From Chionoecetes opilio (lineage: Eukaryota; Arthropoda; Malacostraca; Decapoda; Majidae), in NCBI GenBank assembly GCA_016584305.1, contig JACEEZ010001805.1:147501-211500 (forward strand): a stretch of DNA of 64,000 nt. The letters run 5' to 3'. Positions 30,367-42,059 of this stretch are shown here, piece by piece (the first letter of the stretch is position 1; each line of letters opens with the position of its first letter). The notes under the pieces are model-generated. The model searched no databases. It saw nothing but the letters and a program-made list of their open reading frames with translations, and was not told where the DNA came from. A program made the position numbers and the translations under genes.

Positions 30367-32134
30367 ACTAGACGGTGACGATATTTCACCTATTATCCAT
30401 GTAAATATTAATGGGAAAATAGTAGAAGCTATAGTAGACACAGGGAGTGGTTATACAGGTTGAAGTTCCCAAACTCGGCATCCCAAGACTCGGCAACACC
30501 CAAAACTCGGCTATGGTTCCATATTTTCCAAAACACGGCAGAACACCCAAAACCCGGCGCGTAGTTGCCGGGTCGGCCGCTAGGTGCCACCACACTAGGC
30601 CGCCAATTTGTTTGTTGTTATTGTTCAGTGGTGTTGACTGTAGAATTGTGTACACTGTTATTTTGTGTACTTCTACAGGTCTGTTATTGGTATTATGGCT
30701 CCCAAACGTCCAGGAACACCTACTGGTGGAAGTGAAAAGAAAAGGAAGAACAATGTGTTAACTATTTCTGAGAAAATTGACCTTTTTTTCCCCTTAATAT
30801 ATCTACGTTCTAAAAGTCGGAAAATTCCATTACTCGGCTCGGCGCTGGTCCCGAGGTTGCCGAGTTTGGGAACTTCAACCTGTACTTTAATCAAAGAATG
30901 TACCGCCAAACGAATCAGAGGGGAAATAAACTTACGATGGAACCTTCCTCAACTTGTGGGAATCACAGACACCCCGTTGAAAATTCTCGGTATGATATGG
31001 GCAGAAATCGAAATCGGTGACGGACAAAGGTTTAAAAAATGGTTCCCCGTTATTCCAGACTCTTATCTCAACGGCGATGTGCTTCTTGGTTGTGACATTC
31101 TCACAAAGGCCACCCTCACCTGGGATGGGAAAAGTAGAGCGATGCGTTGGGGTGACACCCCGCATACCGTTAATCACCTTCGTCGAAAAAGAAACAAAAT
31201 CAAAAGGATACACCGAAATCCTGTGGAACTCGCGAGCCAGCCACGGAAATCTTCACAAATAAACCTTCTCAATCCGGTGAAAGTAAACCCTTACCATTCC
31301 CTGTTTATGCCGGTAAACGTAAACGAGATCCCAGGTTCTGACCTACTTGTCTATCCTCAGGAAAAAGTTAGCAAAACTAGTCACCCCTACTTAGTACAAG
31401 TGACATCAGAAAGTTCTATCTTCACAAATAATACCAAGAAGGAAAAGTTTTTTTGCAAAGGTACTATACTCTGGTCATACGACAAAGTAGAAATTCCTCC
31501 AGCGAAAATAATCAATTCCATTCATGAAATACACAATGACTTAATACCGGAAAACGATAAAGCACAGCCAAAAGGAACCCGAACCCAAAGGCTGAAAGAA
31601 TTAATCAAGGGACAAAAATGGAAACACTTGACAGCTTCAGAACAACAAGAGTTACAAGAAGTAATTCTCGAGAATGATCCGCTTTTCATCTTAGACCAAA
31701 ATGAATTAGGACTCATAAGTGGTCCTCCGGTTCATATAAAGGTGGATGACCCTCAACCCAGTCGAGGACCTACGTACCGTTATCCCGAGAAAGCCAAGGA
31801 GCTAATTTCACATATGCTTCAAGACATGGAAGAACAGAAAATCATAAAAACGTCCACGGCCGCATGGTTGTCACCAATTGTCTTGGTAAATAAACCGGAT
31901 GGTAGTAAGAGAATGTGTTTAGACTATCGACACATAAATAAACATCTCGCCACAGACATCTATCCTCTTCCACGATTAGAAGAATTGGTAGAACAAGCCG
32001 CGGGTCAAAAGTATTATGTTACCCTAGACATGCGCGAAGCATATTTCCAGATATTACTCGATGACGAAAGCCGCGATCTCACCACCTTCAGCGATGGTGT
32101 CACCCTATATCGTTTTCGACGCCTACCGTTCTGA
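30366..32134 (+). pseudogene. Gypsy-1 pol: protease and RT N-terminal part
   Basis: After the gag stop, pol reads IIHVNINGKIVEAIVDTGSG, the retropepsin active-site motif. A MITE (30456-30882) interrupts it one codon later. It resumes LIKECTAKRIRG and VLLGCDILTKATLTWD (protease C-terminal part), then a linker. The RT begins with PTYRYPEKAKELISHMLQDM and has STAAWLSPIVLVNKPDGSKR, MCLDYRHINKHLATDIYPLP and YYVTLDMREAYFQILLDDES (first catalytic Asp). It stops at RRLPF where TGA (32132-32134) replaces the Gly codon expected in the LPFGL motif. The protease and RT would process polyproteins and copy the RNA. Confidence 0.8.
30456..30882 (+). mobile_element. Family B MITE copy d, inside the protease codons
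   Basis: Ends as in copy b, with TA at 30454-30455 and 30883-30884. It splits the protease one codon after DTGSGY. It keeps the stub MAPKRPGTPTGGSEKKRK (ATG about 30695). Confidence 0.85.
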
Positions 32135-33963
32135 CTAAACTGCTCACCCGCTATATTTTCCCGGCGGATGGCTTCAGTATTAACTCCCCTCCTTCAGAAG
32201 GGGTGGGTAAAAAACTACCTAGACGACTTAATTCTATGGGCTCCTACGTTCCCTCTTCTTTTGGAGTGCCTTAATCAGCTTTTTGAACTCCTCACCACGA
32301 ATGGGGTGAAACTTAACCTCAGTAAATGTACTTTTGGACTAAAAGAAGTCACTTTTCTAGGTCATCGAATCTCAGAAGGAAGTAAGCCGGATTTGAAAAA
32401 TGTGGAAGCAGTATCAAAAATTAAAGCTCCCAAAACGGTCAAGGAAGTCCGACGTTTCTTAGGGATGTGTGGTTTCTATAGGAAACATGTTCCCTCATTT
32501 GCGAACGTTGCTGCTCCACTTACTAACTTAACTAGAGCTCACGTCATTTTCGCCTGGATGAATGAATGCCAACACGCGTTCAAACATCTCAAAGCGTGTC
32601 TGATTAACGCGCCGGTCCTGGTTAGGGCGCAAATACATGAACCTTTCATCCTTACGACGGATGCAAGTAACACCCACGTCGGAGGCGTCCTAAGTCAAAT
32701 TCAATCAAATGGTTCAAACTGCCCCATAGGGTATTTTTCCAAGAAATTAAATTCCTGCGAGACCCGTTACTGCGCTACCGATAAAGAAGCGTTGGCAATA
32801 GTTCTCACCTGTAGAATTTCCATCATTATCTCTGGGGTTCGAAATTCTCGATCGTCACGGATCACCAACCTCTCACCAGTATACAGGGAGGTCCCGAAGA
32901 TACGAGCAGTTAGGTTCCACCTGGCATACTCGTAAAGTGAAATCTCGTATAACGAAACACATAACTAATGGTAAAATATAGGTTTGGTTCCAGGACCCCA
33001 TCAATCAAAAAAGAAATAAATAAAAAAAAGACATGTTTTTCAAGCTAAAATAAACTATAGCAAACACAACAAACACACAGTGTCTATATTATCCACACTG
33101 TACTACCTATTATGTAGAAAAAGCATTCTGAAAGAGAAAATAGCACACAAAATAACATAACTGCACATTAATTACACATAAAACATCCATAACAAGCAAA
33201 AAAGACGTTGTTATGTAGGGGACGCCGCATGATACAAGAGAAGGTAGTGTAGCAGTCCCAAGGTTGGGGCCGCACACCTGCTAATTACCCCTAAATGTCA
33301 GGCCGCGCCATATGCTTAATTACCCTTCAGGTCACGCCTTGCTAGGGGTGACCTGACTGCGGTCCCAAGGTTGGGGCCGCACACCTGCTAATTACCCCTA
33401 AATGTCAGGCCGCGCCATATGCTTAATTACCCTTCAGGTCATGCCTTGCTAGGGGTGACCTGACTGCGGTCCCAAGGTTGGGGCCTCACACCTGCTAATT
33501 ACCCTTAAATGTCAGGCCGCGCCATATGCTTAATTACCCTTCAGGTCACGGCTTGCTAGGGGGTGACCTAACTGGGGTCAACCAAATCCCCCTTTGTCCA
33601 GCCCGGGAGTGGTAGGGCCTGCATTTTGAACTTGATACTTATACTCACCCCAGTTTGAATGTCGTGTCATTGAATTTTCGATCTCGTATATTGAAAATAG
33701 ACCTTAATTTACACATCTCGTATCATCGGATTCTCGTATACCGAATGCTCGTATAACGGGACCTCCCTGTATTTAAAAGAAAAACTAAATCTCCCCGGAT
33801 GACCAGATGGATCCTAGAAATGCGCGAATATAACTATGTGGTTAAATACCTGAAAGGTAAAGATAATTTCGTCGCCGATCATCTGTCACGCCCCGTTGGG
33901 GTGATAACCCGTCGGCCCGAGACTACTTGGCTAGGACTAAATCAACAACATTTCAAACTATGA
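32135..33963 (+). pseudogene. Gypsy-1 pol: RT YLDD, RNase H
   Basis: The same frame continues after the TGA: LNCSPAIFSRRM, then NYLDDLILW (YLDD, 32216-32227), thumb motifs TFLGHRISEGSKPDLKNVEA and RRFLGMCGFYRKHVPSFA. RNase H begins FILTTDASNTHVGGVLSQ and YFSKKLNSCETRYCATDKEA. A +1 break near 32815 leads to FHHYLWGSKFSIVTDHQPL. The MITE at 32884-33769 follows, then TRWILEMREYNYVVKYLKGK, DNFVADHLSRPVG and a stop at 33961. The order is a typical Ty3/gypsy pol. Confidence 0.8.
32884..33769 (-). mobile_element. Family A MITE copy 3, inside RNase H
   Basis: Inverted ends CAGGGAGGTCCCG with TA at 32882-32883 and 33770-33771, opposite in orientation to the copy at 2366. It has three tandem ~107-bp units at about 33265-33590. 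It splits RNase H shortly after TDHQPLT. Confidence 0.85.
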
Positions 33964-33978
33964 CAACGGGAAGAACCC

Positions 33979-35265
33979 GTGTGGAAAGAATTAGTGGAAT
34001 ATCTGGAGGGAGGTAGAGTTCCTACGAAACGCATACCGAAAGCCACTTTAGATCTATTTACAGTAATAAATGACATACTGTACTATGTCCGAGAAAAAAC
34101 AGATGGAAGCCTGCAATATGTCCTCATAATTCCTCGTAGTATGATTATCCCCGCTCTCCAACATGCGCATGAATTATCAGGTCACTTAGGACAAAAGAAA
34201 ACTATTAAGAAGGCCGAGGAACTATACTATTGGACAAATCTGAAAGTGGATGTGTGTGAATATGTCAAGAATTGTGTAACTTGTCAAAGATTTAAAGGAA
34301 ATAGCGGGTTACAACAACCCTGGAAGGAATTACCCCCAGTGGATAAACCTTTAGAGAGGATAGGGATAGATCTCACTGATATGGTAGCCGGAGCACAAGG
34401 TTACCGCTATGTTATGACGGTAGTCGACCATTACAATAGGTTTGTTAGGTTTCTCCCCCTTAAGACCAAACACACTACACACATAATAAAGACCACGTGG
34501 CAGTACCTGGCCGACTATGGGGCACCCCGCAACATCGTCCTGGACAAAGGAGAATTCACCAGCAAGGAGTTCCAGCAGTTCTGCACACGACACCAGATCA
34601 CTCTCTGTTATACGACCCCCTACCATCCTCAAGGAAACTCAGTGACCGAGAGGATGCACAGGACTCTTAAGTCAGTCCTCTCGACCCTGTGTCAAGGTCA
34701 CCCTCTTCGCTGGCCCACGTTGTTGCAGCCGTGCCAAATCACCATGAATCAAGCGGTACACACCTCCAAAAGACAACAAACCTATTTCGCTTTCTTCTCT
34801 CGCCATGCCCCCAGGCTAGTTGGGACATCCTTACCCGGCGTTGAGGGAGAACAAGACGACATGAACGTGGCCCACGCCCTAATCCGGGAGACGCATCAGA
34901 AAATGTCGCGTCGGTACAGAGACGTCGCCAACCGAAAGCGGAAAAATCAAGTGGTGGAGGTAGGAGCACTGATATGGGTCAGGAAAGAGACCACCATACC
35001 AGGCACATGCCATAAACTAAATGTGAAATGGGATGGGATCTATAGGGTAGTGGAGGTACGTTTGAGTGGGAGTGTATATGTGTTGAAAAATGTTTTCACG
35101 GGAAAGGAAGTGCAACGGGCCGCCGAGCAAGTGAAGCCTTATCACGGCAGTGAAGAGTGGTTAGTGGAACCGGTGGAAAGTGTCTTACAACCCAATCCGG
35201 TGGATGGACAATTAGCCCCTCGTATAAGGAGACCTCCTAGAAGGCTCATCGAGGAAGACTGAGTG
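33979..35265 (+). pseudogene. Gypsy-1 integrase with GPY/F-like C-terminus
   Basis: An intact 427-residue frame. The HHCC zinc domain is H...HELSGHLGQKK...CEYVKNCVTCQ. The catalytic core shows Asp in RIGIDLTDM, Asp in VLDKGEFTSKEF and Glu in NSVTERMHRTLK, so all three DDE residues are present; the usual SDNG is LDKG here. The C-terminal part has GALIWVRK and KLNVKWDGIYRVVEVRLSGS, like a GPY/F module, and ends in a Pro/Arg-rich tail. Only a TGA at 33961-33963 separates it from the RNase H region, so it would be part of the pol polyprotein, not a separate gene. It would insert the cDNA. Confidence 0.8.
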
Positions 35266-35876
35266 AAATTTTAGGTTAAGATGTGTTAGGAGTAGATACT
35301 GAATCACGGAGGTGAGTGTGTGTCGGACTAGATAAAACAATTTGGCCTAGGAGATTTCTCATTTCTAGAATTCGGAGTATCTATTTTCACGGGCTCAGCC
35401 TGGTTCAGTGAGAGGAGTATTTTGATTCGAGATAGTAGTACTTGCTACTCAACCACAGTCAACCAGCTTGCGGTGTAGCGGATATTTCAGGACTTGTTAG
35501 GCTCTCGTTATCTAACCATGAGGGTAGCCGGCGTGCACTTATGGGACGTTCCTAGCGACGAGAATACGGGTACTGAGTCAGGGTTTGACGACCACGTTAC
35601 TACCCAGGTAAGAGGTTGATTGGGATACTTTCCTCTCAGTGGATTATTCGTGTAGTTTATGCACATTCCGGTATCCCCATGAGGTATATACCGACAGATA
35701 CCCGTTCAAAGAATAGTAGGATATCCAGTAAATTAACCATAAATACGTCCCATTCACACACATTCTCTTGACATAGATTTCGAAAGGAAACGGAGGGTCA
35801 GTATGTAGTTAATTTGATGTTAAAAAATTTAATTCTCCCGGAGGATAAACGTGTGTAGTGCCGGAAAATTCCAAGA
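35266..35876 (+). other. Gypsy-1 3' untranslated region
   Basis: About 610 bp lie between the pol stop and the 3' LTR, with no long frame and no env-like gene. A polypurine tract is not obvious; GGAGGATAAACG and GGAAAATTCCAAGAG near the LTR are candidates. Confidence 0.5.
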
Positions 35877-37414
35877 GTGTGATGGAAATTTCCATCACAC
35901 AATTTCTGAGTTATATGTCTATGAAAGGAAAGAGAAGGTTTCAATAACCATAGGTTTAGTCTAGACTAAGTGTTGCCTAAATCCAGTATATAGGGGAACA
36001 GGTTATTTATTAGAATAAGGCCATTCAAATTATTTCATTTCTCGTATTATTTATCTTTCATTCGTATGCTTCTCTCTCTCTCTCTCTTGCATTCCTATCT
36101 CCCCCCCTCCATCCTCCTTCTTCCCCCCCCAAACGCCAGAGCCACGAGGTATAATATGCGAGACATTAATTTCGCGATTGCCAATAACTTGTAGTCAAAA
36201 CTTCTTATTCCCCCCTTACCCTCCTGGCAGATCGAATAACACTCTTAGATTCTGAGTATCCTTAAAAAAAGGACAAAATAGAGTTGTGTTTCGCATGTTA
36301 ATGCATAGATTAGTAGAGTCAGTCGCTTGAATTAAGAGTCGGCCAAGATTCTATCACGCTTCAAAATACCCTGCCACTGTGAAAAACGCGTTCGTATGGC
36401 CGTTCTGGATTAAGTTTGATACCCTCCCCGTTGGATTATATTTATGAATTAAATTTTCCTTCATCAAATTAAGAGAATTGTGTTATAGTTACTCATTTCG
36501 TAGGTATATCTGCTTCCCCAGCTAATAAGAAACATTCGACACTTCGTGTCCTCGTTGATGAAGACTCTGGTGAGTATTTGAACACTCGTTAATTCCCGCG
36601 GTTTAGCTGTCCTCAGTCCTCTATGAAGGGTCATGCAGCGGCATTAGTTTCTTCCCGTCTCCCAGGTAAGGTGTTATCGTTTTCGTCTCTAATACCTTTT
36701 TTTTTTTTGTGATATGATATCTTAACCAGTGTTAGTCTCCTCCCCCCCCCCCCCCCCCGTTTAACAGTTTAGTTTCTTCACCGTCTCCCAGATAAGGTAC
36801 GCGGATAGATTTATCAAGCGGAATACGTGTTTTCCACATGGTCGCGACTCGCAAACAGTTTTCATTACTCTCACATTTTCCCTTCCCTATGATCTCCATG
36901 TATATCTTAGGTGTTTATCTTGTATGTATGTAGATGGTAGGTCTAGGAATATAGTCCAGTGAGGCAGGTTATGCTCTTTAGAAGCTTTCCTTCACTAAAT
37001 TAAACCATACATGTACTTAAGTTTTCAACCAGGAATAATTTCTTGTTAAATAAACCAAATGAGTTAAAGTAGGCATTCTTTTTTTTTCTTGCAAAACCCC
37101 AGGTGACTATTCTCTGTTATGGAAATACTTCCCCACGTCCCGAGAGAGTTTCAGACTTACTCGGTATACTAATAGTATCCCCACGACTACCGTAATCCTT
37201 ATATATTAAATCGTGTTCAAGGGGTAGACCATAGGAATACCCGCTTGGACTGGTGGCAGCAATTCCCTACTAAAGTAAGTTCATTCCAATTCAGTTGTAA
37301 CGAGAATTTATCCGTCAGTGGAGATTAACAATTAATAATCCAAATTCATATAACCAGTTCAAATCAGAGAGAGAAATAAGCAAAGTAAATTAGGGGAAAA
37401 ACTCGGGCATCACA
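35877..37414 (+). repeat. Gypsy-1 3' LTR
   Basis: It starts TGTGATGGAAATTTCCATC (locally palindromic) and ends CATCACA, giving 7-bp inverted termini over about 1.54 kb. 36418-37414 matches the 5' LTR. It is directly followed by a family A fragment, so the outer duplication is not visible. Confidence 0.7.
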
Positions 37415-37415
37415 C

Positions 37416-37889
37416 TAGCAAGGCTTGACCTGAAGGGTAATTAAGCATATGGCGCAGCCTGACCTTTAGGGGTAATTAGCAGGTGTGCAGCCCCAACCTT
37501 GGGACCGCTACACTACCTTCTCTTGTATCACGCGGGGTCCCCTACATTACGTCTTTTTTGCTTGTTATGCATGTTTTATGTTTAATTAATGTGCAGTTAT
37601 GTTATTTTGTGTGCTATTTTCTCTTTCAGAATGCTTTTTCTACAGAATAGGTAGTACAGTGTGGGTAATATAGACGCTGTGTGTTTGTTGTGTTTGCTAT
37701 AGTTTATTTTAGCTTGAAAAACGTTTTTTTTTTTTTTATTTATTTTTTTTTTTATTTTTTTTTAGTGATGGGGTCCTGGAACCAAACCTATACATGTATT
37801 TTACCATTAGTTATGTTTCGTTATACGAGATTTCGCTTTACGAGTATGCCAGGTGGAACCTAACTGCTCGTATCTTCGGGACCTCCCTG
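37416..37889 (+). mobile_element. Family A fragment (right part)
   Basis: It starts within a tandem unit (AGCAAGGCTTGACCTGAAGG) and ends with the family right end GGGACCTCCCTG plus TA. The left ~300 bp are missing, and the Gypsy-1 LTR abuts directly. Confidence 0.7.
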
Positions 37890-38300
37890 TACCTCAGTGC
37901 CCTCCCCCGCCTCTGGGACCTTGGGAGGCTTGGCAATACGTAACAATATGTTACGCCAATTATTTAATGTGTGTAAGGGTGATGTGTGGGGGTGGTCAGC
38001 TGTCCAGTATGTGAGGAAGGTGACAGGGTTTGATTTGTGTCTACGGTGAACAGAATGTGAAGTGTGTCTAGGTAGGGTTGAGGAAGATGAGTGGCTGTGT
38101 GTGTTTTGGTGTGTACTTTTAAGTGTTATGTTTGGATTGTGGGGTGTGAGTAAGTCGTGAATGCATAGGTTAAAGAGAATGACTGACAATACGAAGCCTC
38201 GAGAGGGACAGTTTATGTAGTTACTCATGTTCGATGACAGGCCAGCAAATGACACTTAGGAATTTCAAGCCACAATGTAGTTAGCCAGTCATATTTTTGT
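37890..38300 (-). pseudogene. LINE RT fragment
   Basis: The minus frame reads SFAGLSSNMSNYINCPSRGF, then VLSVILFNLCIHDLLTPHNP and NITLKSTHQNTHSH. This matches the RT motif around xPQGxVLSPxLFNLYxHDLP in Jockey-like LINEs of this type. Gly/Gln of PQG are replaced (SRG), and the YADD box that should follow is not readable. It is a short old piece. Confidence 0.5.
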
Positions 38301-38640
38301 TATATATTTCAGTTATGAGGTAGTGGAGGGGGGGTTGTCATTGAGCTATAATTATGTCTAGTGTGATAAACTGTTCCATGTTGGGGTTTAACTGAATTAA
38401 TCCCATCATAAATTTGTCAGGGGAAGTGTGTTGGAGTGTGGTGTAGAGGCCTGAAAACCATGGAGGAAAATCAGACTTATTGAGGAAATGGTTGAGCTAT
38501 GGAGGCAAGTAAGTGGACATTTGTTACATACTTATCAATATTTATAGTGTTCCATTATGTAATTACTTTGATTTTGGATGTGTGTAATATTTTTTCTGGT
38601 ATATGATTTTGTTACAGTTTGTTATTCATGCCTTTTTTTT
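38301..38640. other. No gene seen
   Basis: AT-rich single-copy-looking sequence with short frames only. Confidence 0.3.
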
Positions 38641-39213
38641 TAAGGTGGACCGGATATTCGCATCCACATCCCCGGATATCCACATCATATTTAACATCCG
38701 CATCTGCATTGATGGATGCGGGTATCTTGAATAACTAGACACTGTACATGTCGGTTGGAGAGAGAGAGGGAGAGAGAGAGACTCGAAATAATGTGCAACT
38801 GGTTAAAAAGAGGAAATATTCTGGAATGTGTTTATGCAGATGAGTGTGTGTCACTCACTCCTTGCCCGCCTCCCGCACCCTAACGATTCCTGATCAAACC
38901 TGTTGGACTGGTGGTGGGCCGTTCATGTGTAGCGGACTGTCACTTGTAGGAAATCAGTTGCGTTACAGTGCTTGCGTAGTGGTAACATAGATAATGCAAA
39001 TTGTAACAAAATTTGATTAGTAAATTCTTGTTTCCCCTATTTCTTGATAGTATAATAACGATACACTTTTACTCATCTCTTAACATCCTTAAATTTCAAT
39101 AATTTGTGGCTAAAACTCTTGATGGTTAGAAATATCCTCATCCACAAATATTGAAAATGAATATCCACATCAACATCCGCAACTAGTGAAAAATCGACAT
39201 CCGGTCCACCTCT
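38641..39213. mobile_element. hAT-like MITE, ends GGTGGACCGGATATTC
   Basis: The left end GGTGGACCGGATATTCGC and right end (complement) GGTGGACCGGATGTCG are inverted. Subterminal CATCCGCA/ATCCACATC motifs repeat on both sides. No transposase frame is present. The end sequence fits hAT non-autonomous elements, but no 8-bp duplication is clear. Confidence 0.55.
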
Positions 39214-39536
39214 ACTTTTTCTACCCAATTGTACCCTAGCTTGTCTTTCCCTTCCCTATCCTACCCATCCCAAATTTACCCCGTTTTACCCACCCTTGCC
39301 TCACCTACCCCACCCCATCCTACCTTACCCAACGTCACGCTAGATTTGCCCAATAGTTTCCATTTATTCATCAAACTTAACGTCACCATCATCATCATAC
39401 CAGAACATCACACAATTAATTATGTAAGGTAACACAGATCCAGCCAATATCCTCTTTCATTATAGTTTTGTGATATAACGCCGTAAGACTCTTAATTACT
39501 TCTTTAATCGTTGGCATCTACAGAAGAAATATAATA

Positions 39537-39936
39537 CAGGTTGAAGTTCCCAAACTCGGCAACCTCGGGACCAGCGCCGAGCCGAGTAATGGAATTTTCC
39601 GACTTTTAGAACGTAGATATATTAAGGGGAAAAAAAGCATGAAAATCACATGAAAAAAATTCCTGGACGTTTGGTAGCCATAATACCAATGACAGACCTG
39701 TAGAAGTACCCAAAATAACAGTGTACACAACTCTACAGTCACAACACCACTGAACAATAACAACAAACAAATTGGCGGGAGAAACCAAGCGGCCTAGTAT
39801 GGTGACACCTAGCGGCCGACCCGGTAACTACGCGCCGGGTTTTGGGTGTTCTGCCGTGTTTTGGAAAATCCGGAACCATAGCTGAGTTTTGGGTGTTGCC
39901 GAGTCTTGGGATGCCAAGTTTGGGAACTTCAACCTG
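39537..39936 (-). mobile_element. Family B MITE copy e
   Basis: Ends CAGGTTGAAGTTCCCAAAC inside TA (39535-39536 and 39937-39938). It has the same interior as copies a and c, with the transposase start lost by deletion near 39660. Confidence 0.8.
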
Positions 39937-40969
39937 TACTAATAGGACTGCATTGCTGTGAAACACCGTCCTGACTCCCTACTCTTCCCATCCCTTCTCC
40001 CCCTTAACTCACTGCCATGGATTTATGGTTCACATTTCATACCTGGAGTGGAAGACAATAAGTTGACTTTATACGTTTAAAAAGGTCATCTTATAACCAA
40101 ACATATGGAAAGAAATAATATATTACCTGACTTATCTGCTTGACGGTGCTTAGATTTTACTCATAAATTCACCTGTGTTTCAAGCATCATTTGATATAGG
40201 ATTAAAGGTTTATCCAAAGACTACTCTATACTGGACTTGCTACTCGTTCCCCGCGTCAACCCGCCCATGACCAGTTGAGGCCAGTTTTGCGATTCCTGCC
40301 ATTTTAGAACATCACCCCTATTTCCCTTCCTGTGGTTTATCAGTATATATGATATACCGTTATCTTCGTAAATGTTTGTTCTATAATATTATCAAATAAA
40401 AAACAGTAAAATACACTAAAGAAATGCCATTATGAGAGAGTGAAGAATTATGCATGACCTCAATATTTACTTTAAACTCTTCGCCATTTAATATTTGCGA
40501 GAAAACATTTTAGATGAAACCTATCAATAGAAGCGGATTTTCTTTAGCTTTCCATGATATATTTCGTTTTCTGATAATTAAATTAGAACCAGCATAAATA
40601 ACGTTAACTAAAAAATAACATCATCAATCGGTCGGCAAGTAAAAAAGTGTTCCATGAATACAGCAGACTATGGCTTATCAGTATAAATGATACATGTTAT
40701 CTTCGTAAATGTTTTTTTCTATAATTTATCAAATAAAAAACTGAAAAAAATACACTAAAGAAATTCCATTAGAACTCTGAAAAAATATCATGAACTTTTA
40801 TTCACTTAAACTCATCGCCATTTAATATTTTGCGTGAAGACTTATTACATGCAACAAAATCAATAGAAGCAGAATTTTATTAGCTTTCCATTAATATATT
40901 TCGTGTTCTAAAAAATGAATTTAAAAACCATGCAAAAAATTAGCGTTAACTAAATAAATAAATCATCAA

Positions 40970-41030
40970 TCAGGTAATTTTCCCAATAGATTTATTTTTT
41001 TTAGTTAACGCTAATTTATGCAGGTTCAGT
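40970..41030. repeat. Palindrome centre of the left foldback half
   Basis: Sequence on both sides of about 40985 mirrors (TTAGCGTTAACTAAATAAAT and its complement). The equivalent centre in the right half is near 46320. Confidence 0.6.
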
Positions 41031-41400
41031 TTCATTTATCAGAAAACTAACTATATCAATGGAAAGCTAATGAAAATCCACTTCTATTGATAGGTTTCAT
41101 CTAAAATGTTTTCTCGCAAAATATTAAATGGCGATGAGTTTAAGTGAATAAGTATGTTCATGCATATTGCTTCACTCTCTCATAATGACATTTCTTTAGT
41201 GTATTTTACTGTTTTTTATTTGATAGTATTATAGACTAAACATTTACGAAGATAACTGTATATCATATATACTGATAAACCATAGGAAGGGAAAAGGGAG
41301 TGATGTTCGAAAATGGCAGGAATCGCAAAACTGGCCTCCACTGGAAATAGCCCAAAATGAGTAGCAAGTCCAGTATAGAGTAGTCTTTGGTTTATCCAAA

Positions 41401-41581
41401 TGTTGTAACTCAGGTTTCAGGGGAAGGACACAACAGGGGAAGTCCATGCGTATATTGAGGCCGTGTACACAGCTAGGCGGCTGGGGCTGAACTGCTCCTC
41501 TAAGCTCATTCCCTAAGCTCGTAGTTCGTTAAGTCACGAACAGTATTCGAACAATACTAAACCCCCTAACGGTTTACTACA
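41401..41581 (-). repeat. Gypsy-2 3' LTR
   Basis: It is paired with 45895-46077 with few changes (AAGTCCATGCGTATATTGAG shared). The minus-strand start is TGTAGTAAACC and the end is GAGTTACAACA. Confidence 0.85.
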
Positions 41582-42059
41582 TTCCTCCATCGTAGATACA
41601 AACAACTGCCAAACACTTAACAAAAGAACAACAGAACAAAAGTTACTTCCTAAAAACATTAAAGATATAAATTGATAAACTGCATTCAAATATACTACAA
41701 TCAATATCCATATCTATCTGGCTTCCTTGACATCCTCGATGAACGCCTTAGTGGCGTCGTGACAGACGTCACCGTGGGCGACTCCCTCTCTACCGGCTGC
41801 TGAGGAGGCAATGGATAGTTAGGCTCCCGTCTTTGATGATCCTTTGGCCTCATTGTGCTCATTTCTGGTAAGAAACTTCGCTGGGTATGGATGAGGCAGC
41901 ATGACTAATGTGGGATGGTTCAATGGGTCGTGTGCTCACTTAGACGGGGACCTCGGACTCTGAACCAGACTCTTGTTCTGTCGTGTCCTCCTGCCCGCGT
42001 CGGGGACCGCTGCTCGGGCACCATTGAGGCTCTGTAGGTCCTGGAAGATTCATAGTCCT
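41582..42059 (-). other. Gypsy-2 3' region
   Basis: This lies between the integrase end and the 3' LTR. It contains residual coding-like text with Asp/Arg-rich residues in short frames, and no env-like frame. Confidence 0.4.

Larger units (their letters stand above)
26257..37414 (+). mobile_element. Gypsy-1: Ty3/gypsy-type LTR retrotransposon, nested
   Basis: Direct repeats at 26257-27651 and 35877-37414 are the LTRs; the 5' one has lost its start and gained a MITE. The internal order is candidate primer site, SGNH-like frame, gag, protease, RT, RNase H, integrase with GPY/F-like C-terminus, which is the Ty3/gypsy order. Insertions within it: MITEs at 26740-27136, 28899-29775, 30456-30882 and 32884-33769. 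The LTR terminal inverted bases are TGTGATG and CATCACA. The element is non-functional through frameshifts and one in-frame stop. Confidence 0.85.

Noticed and set aside
35266..35876. An env gene after the Gypsy-1 integrase
   Set aside because: No frame longer than about 50 codons, signal peptide or membrane segment is present before the LTR.
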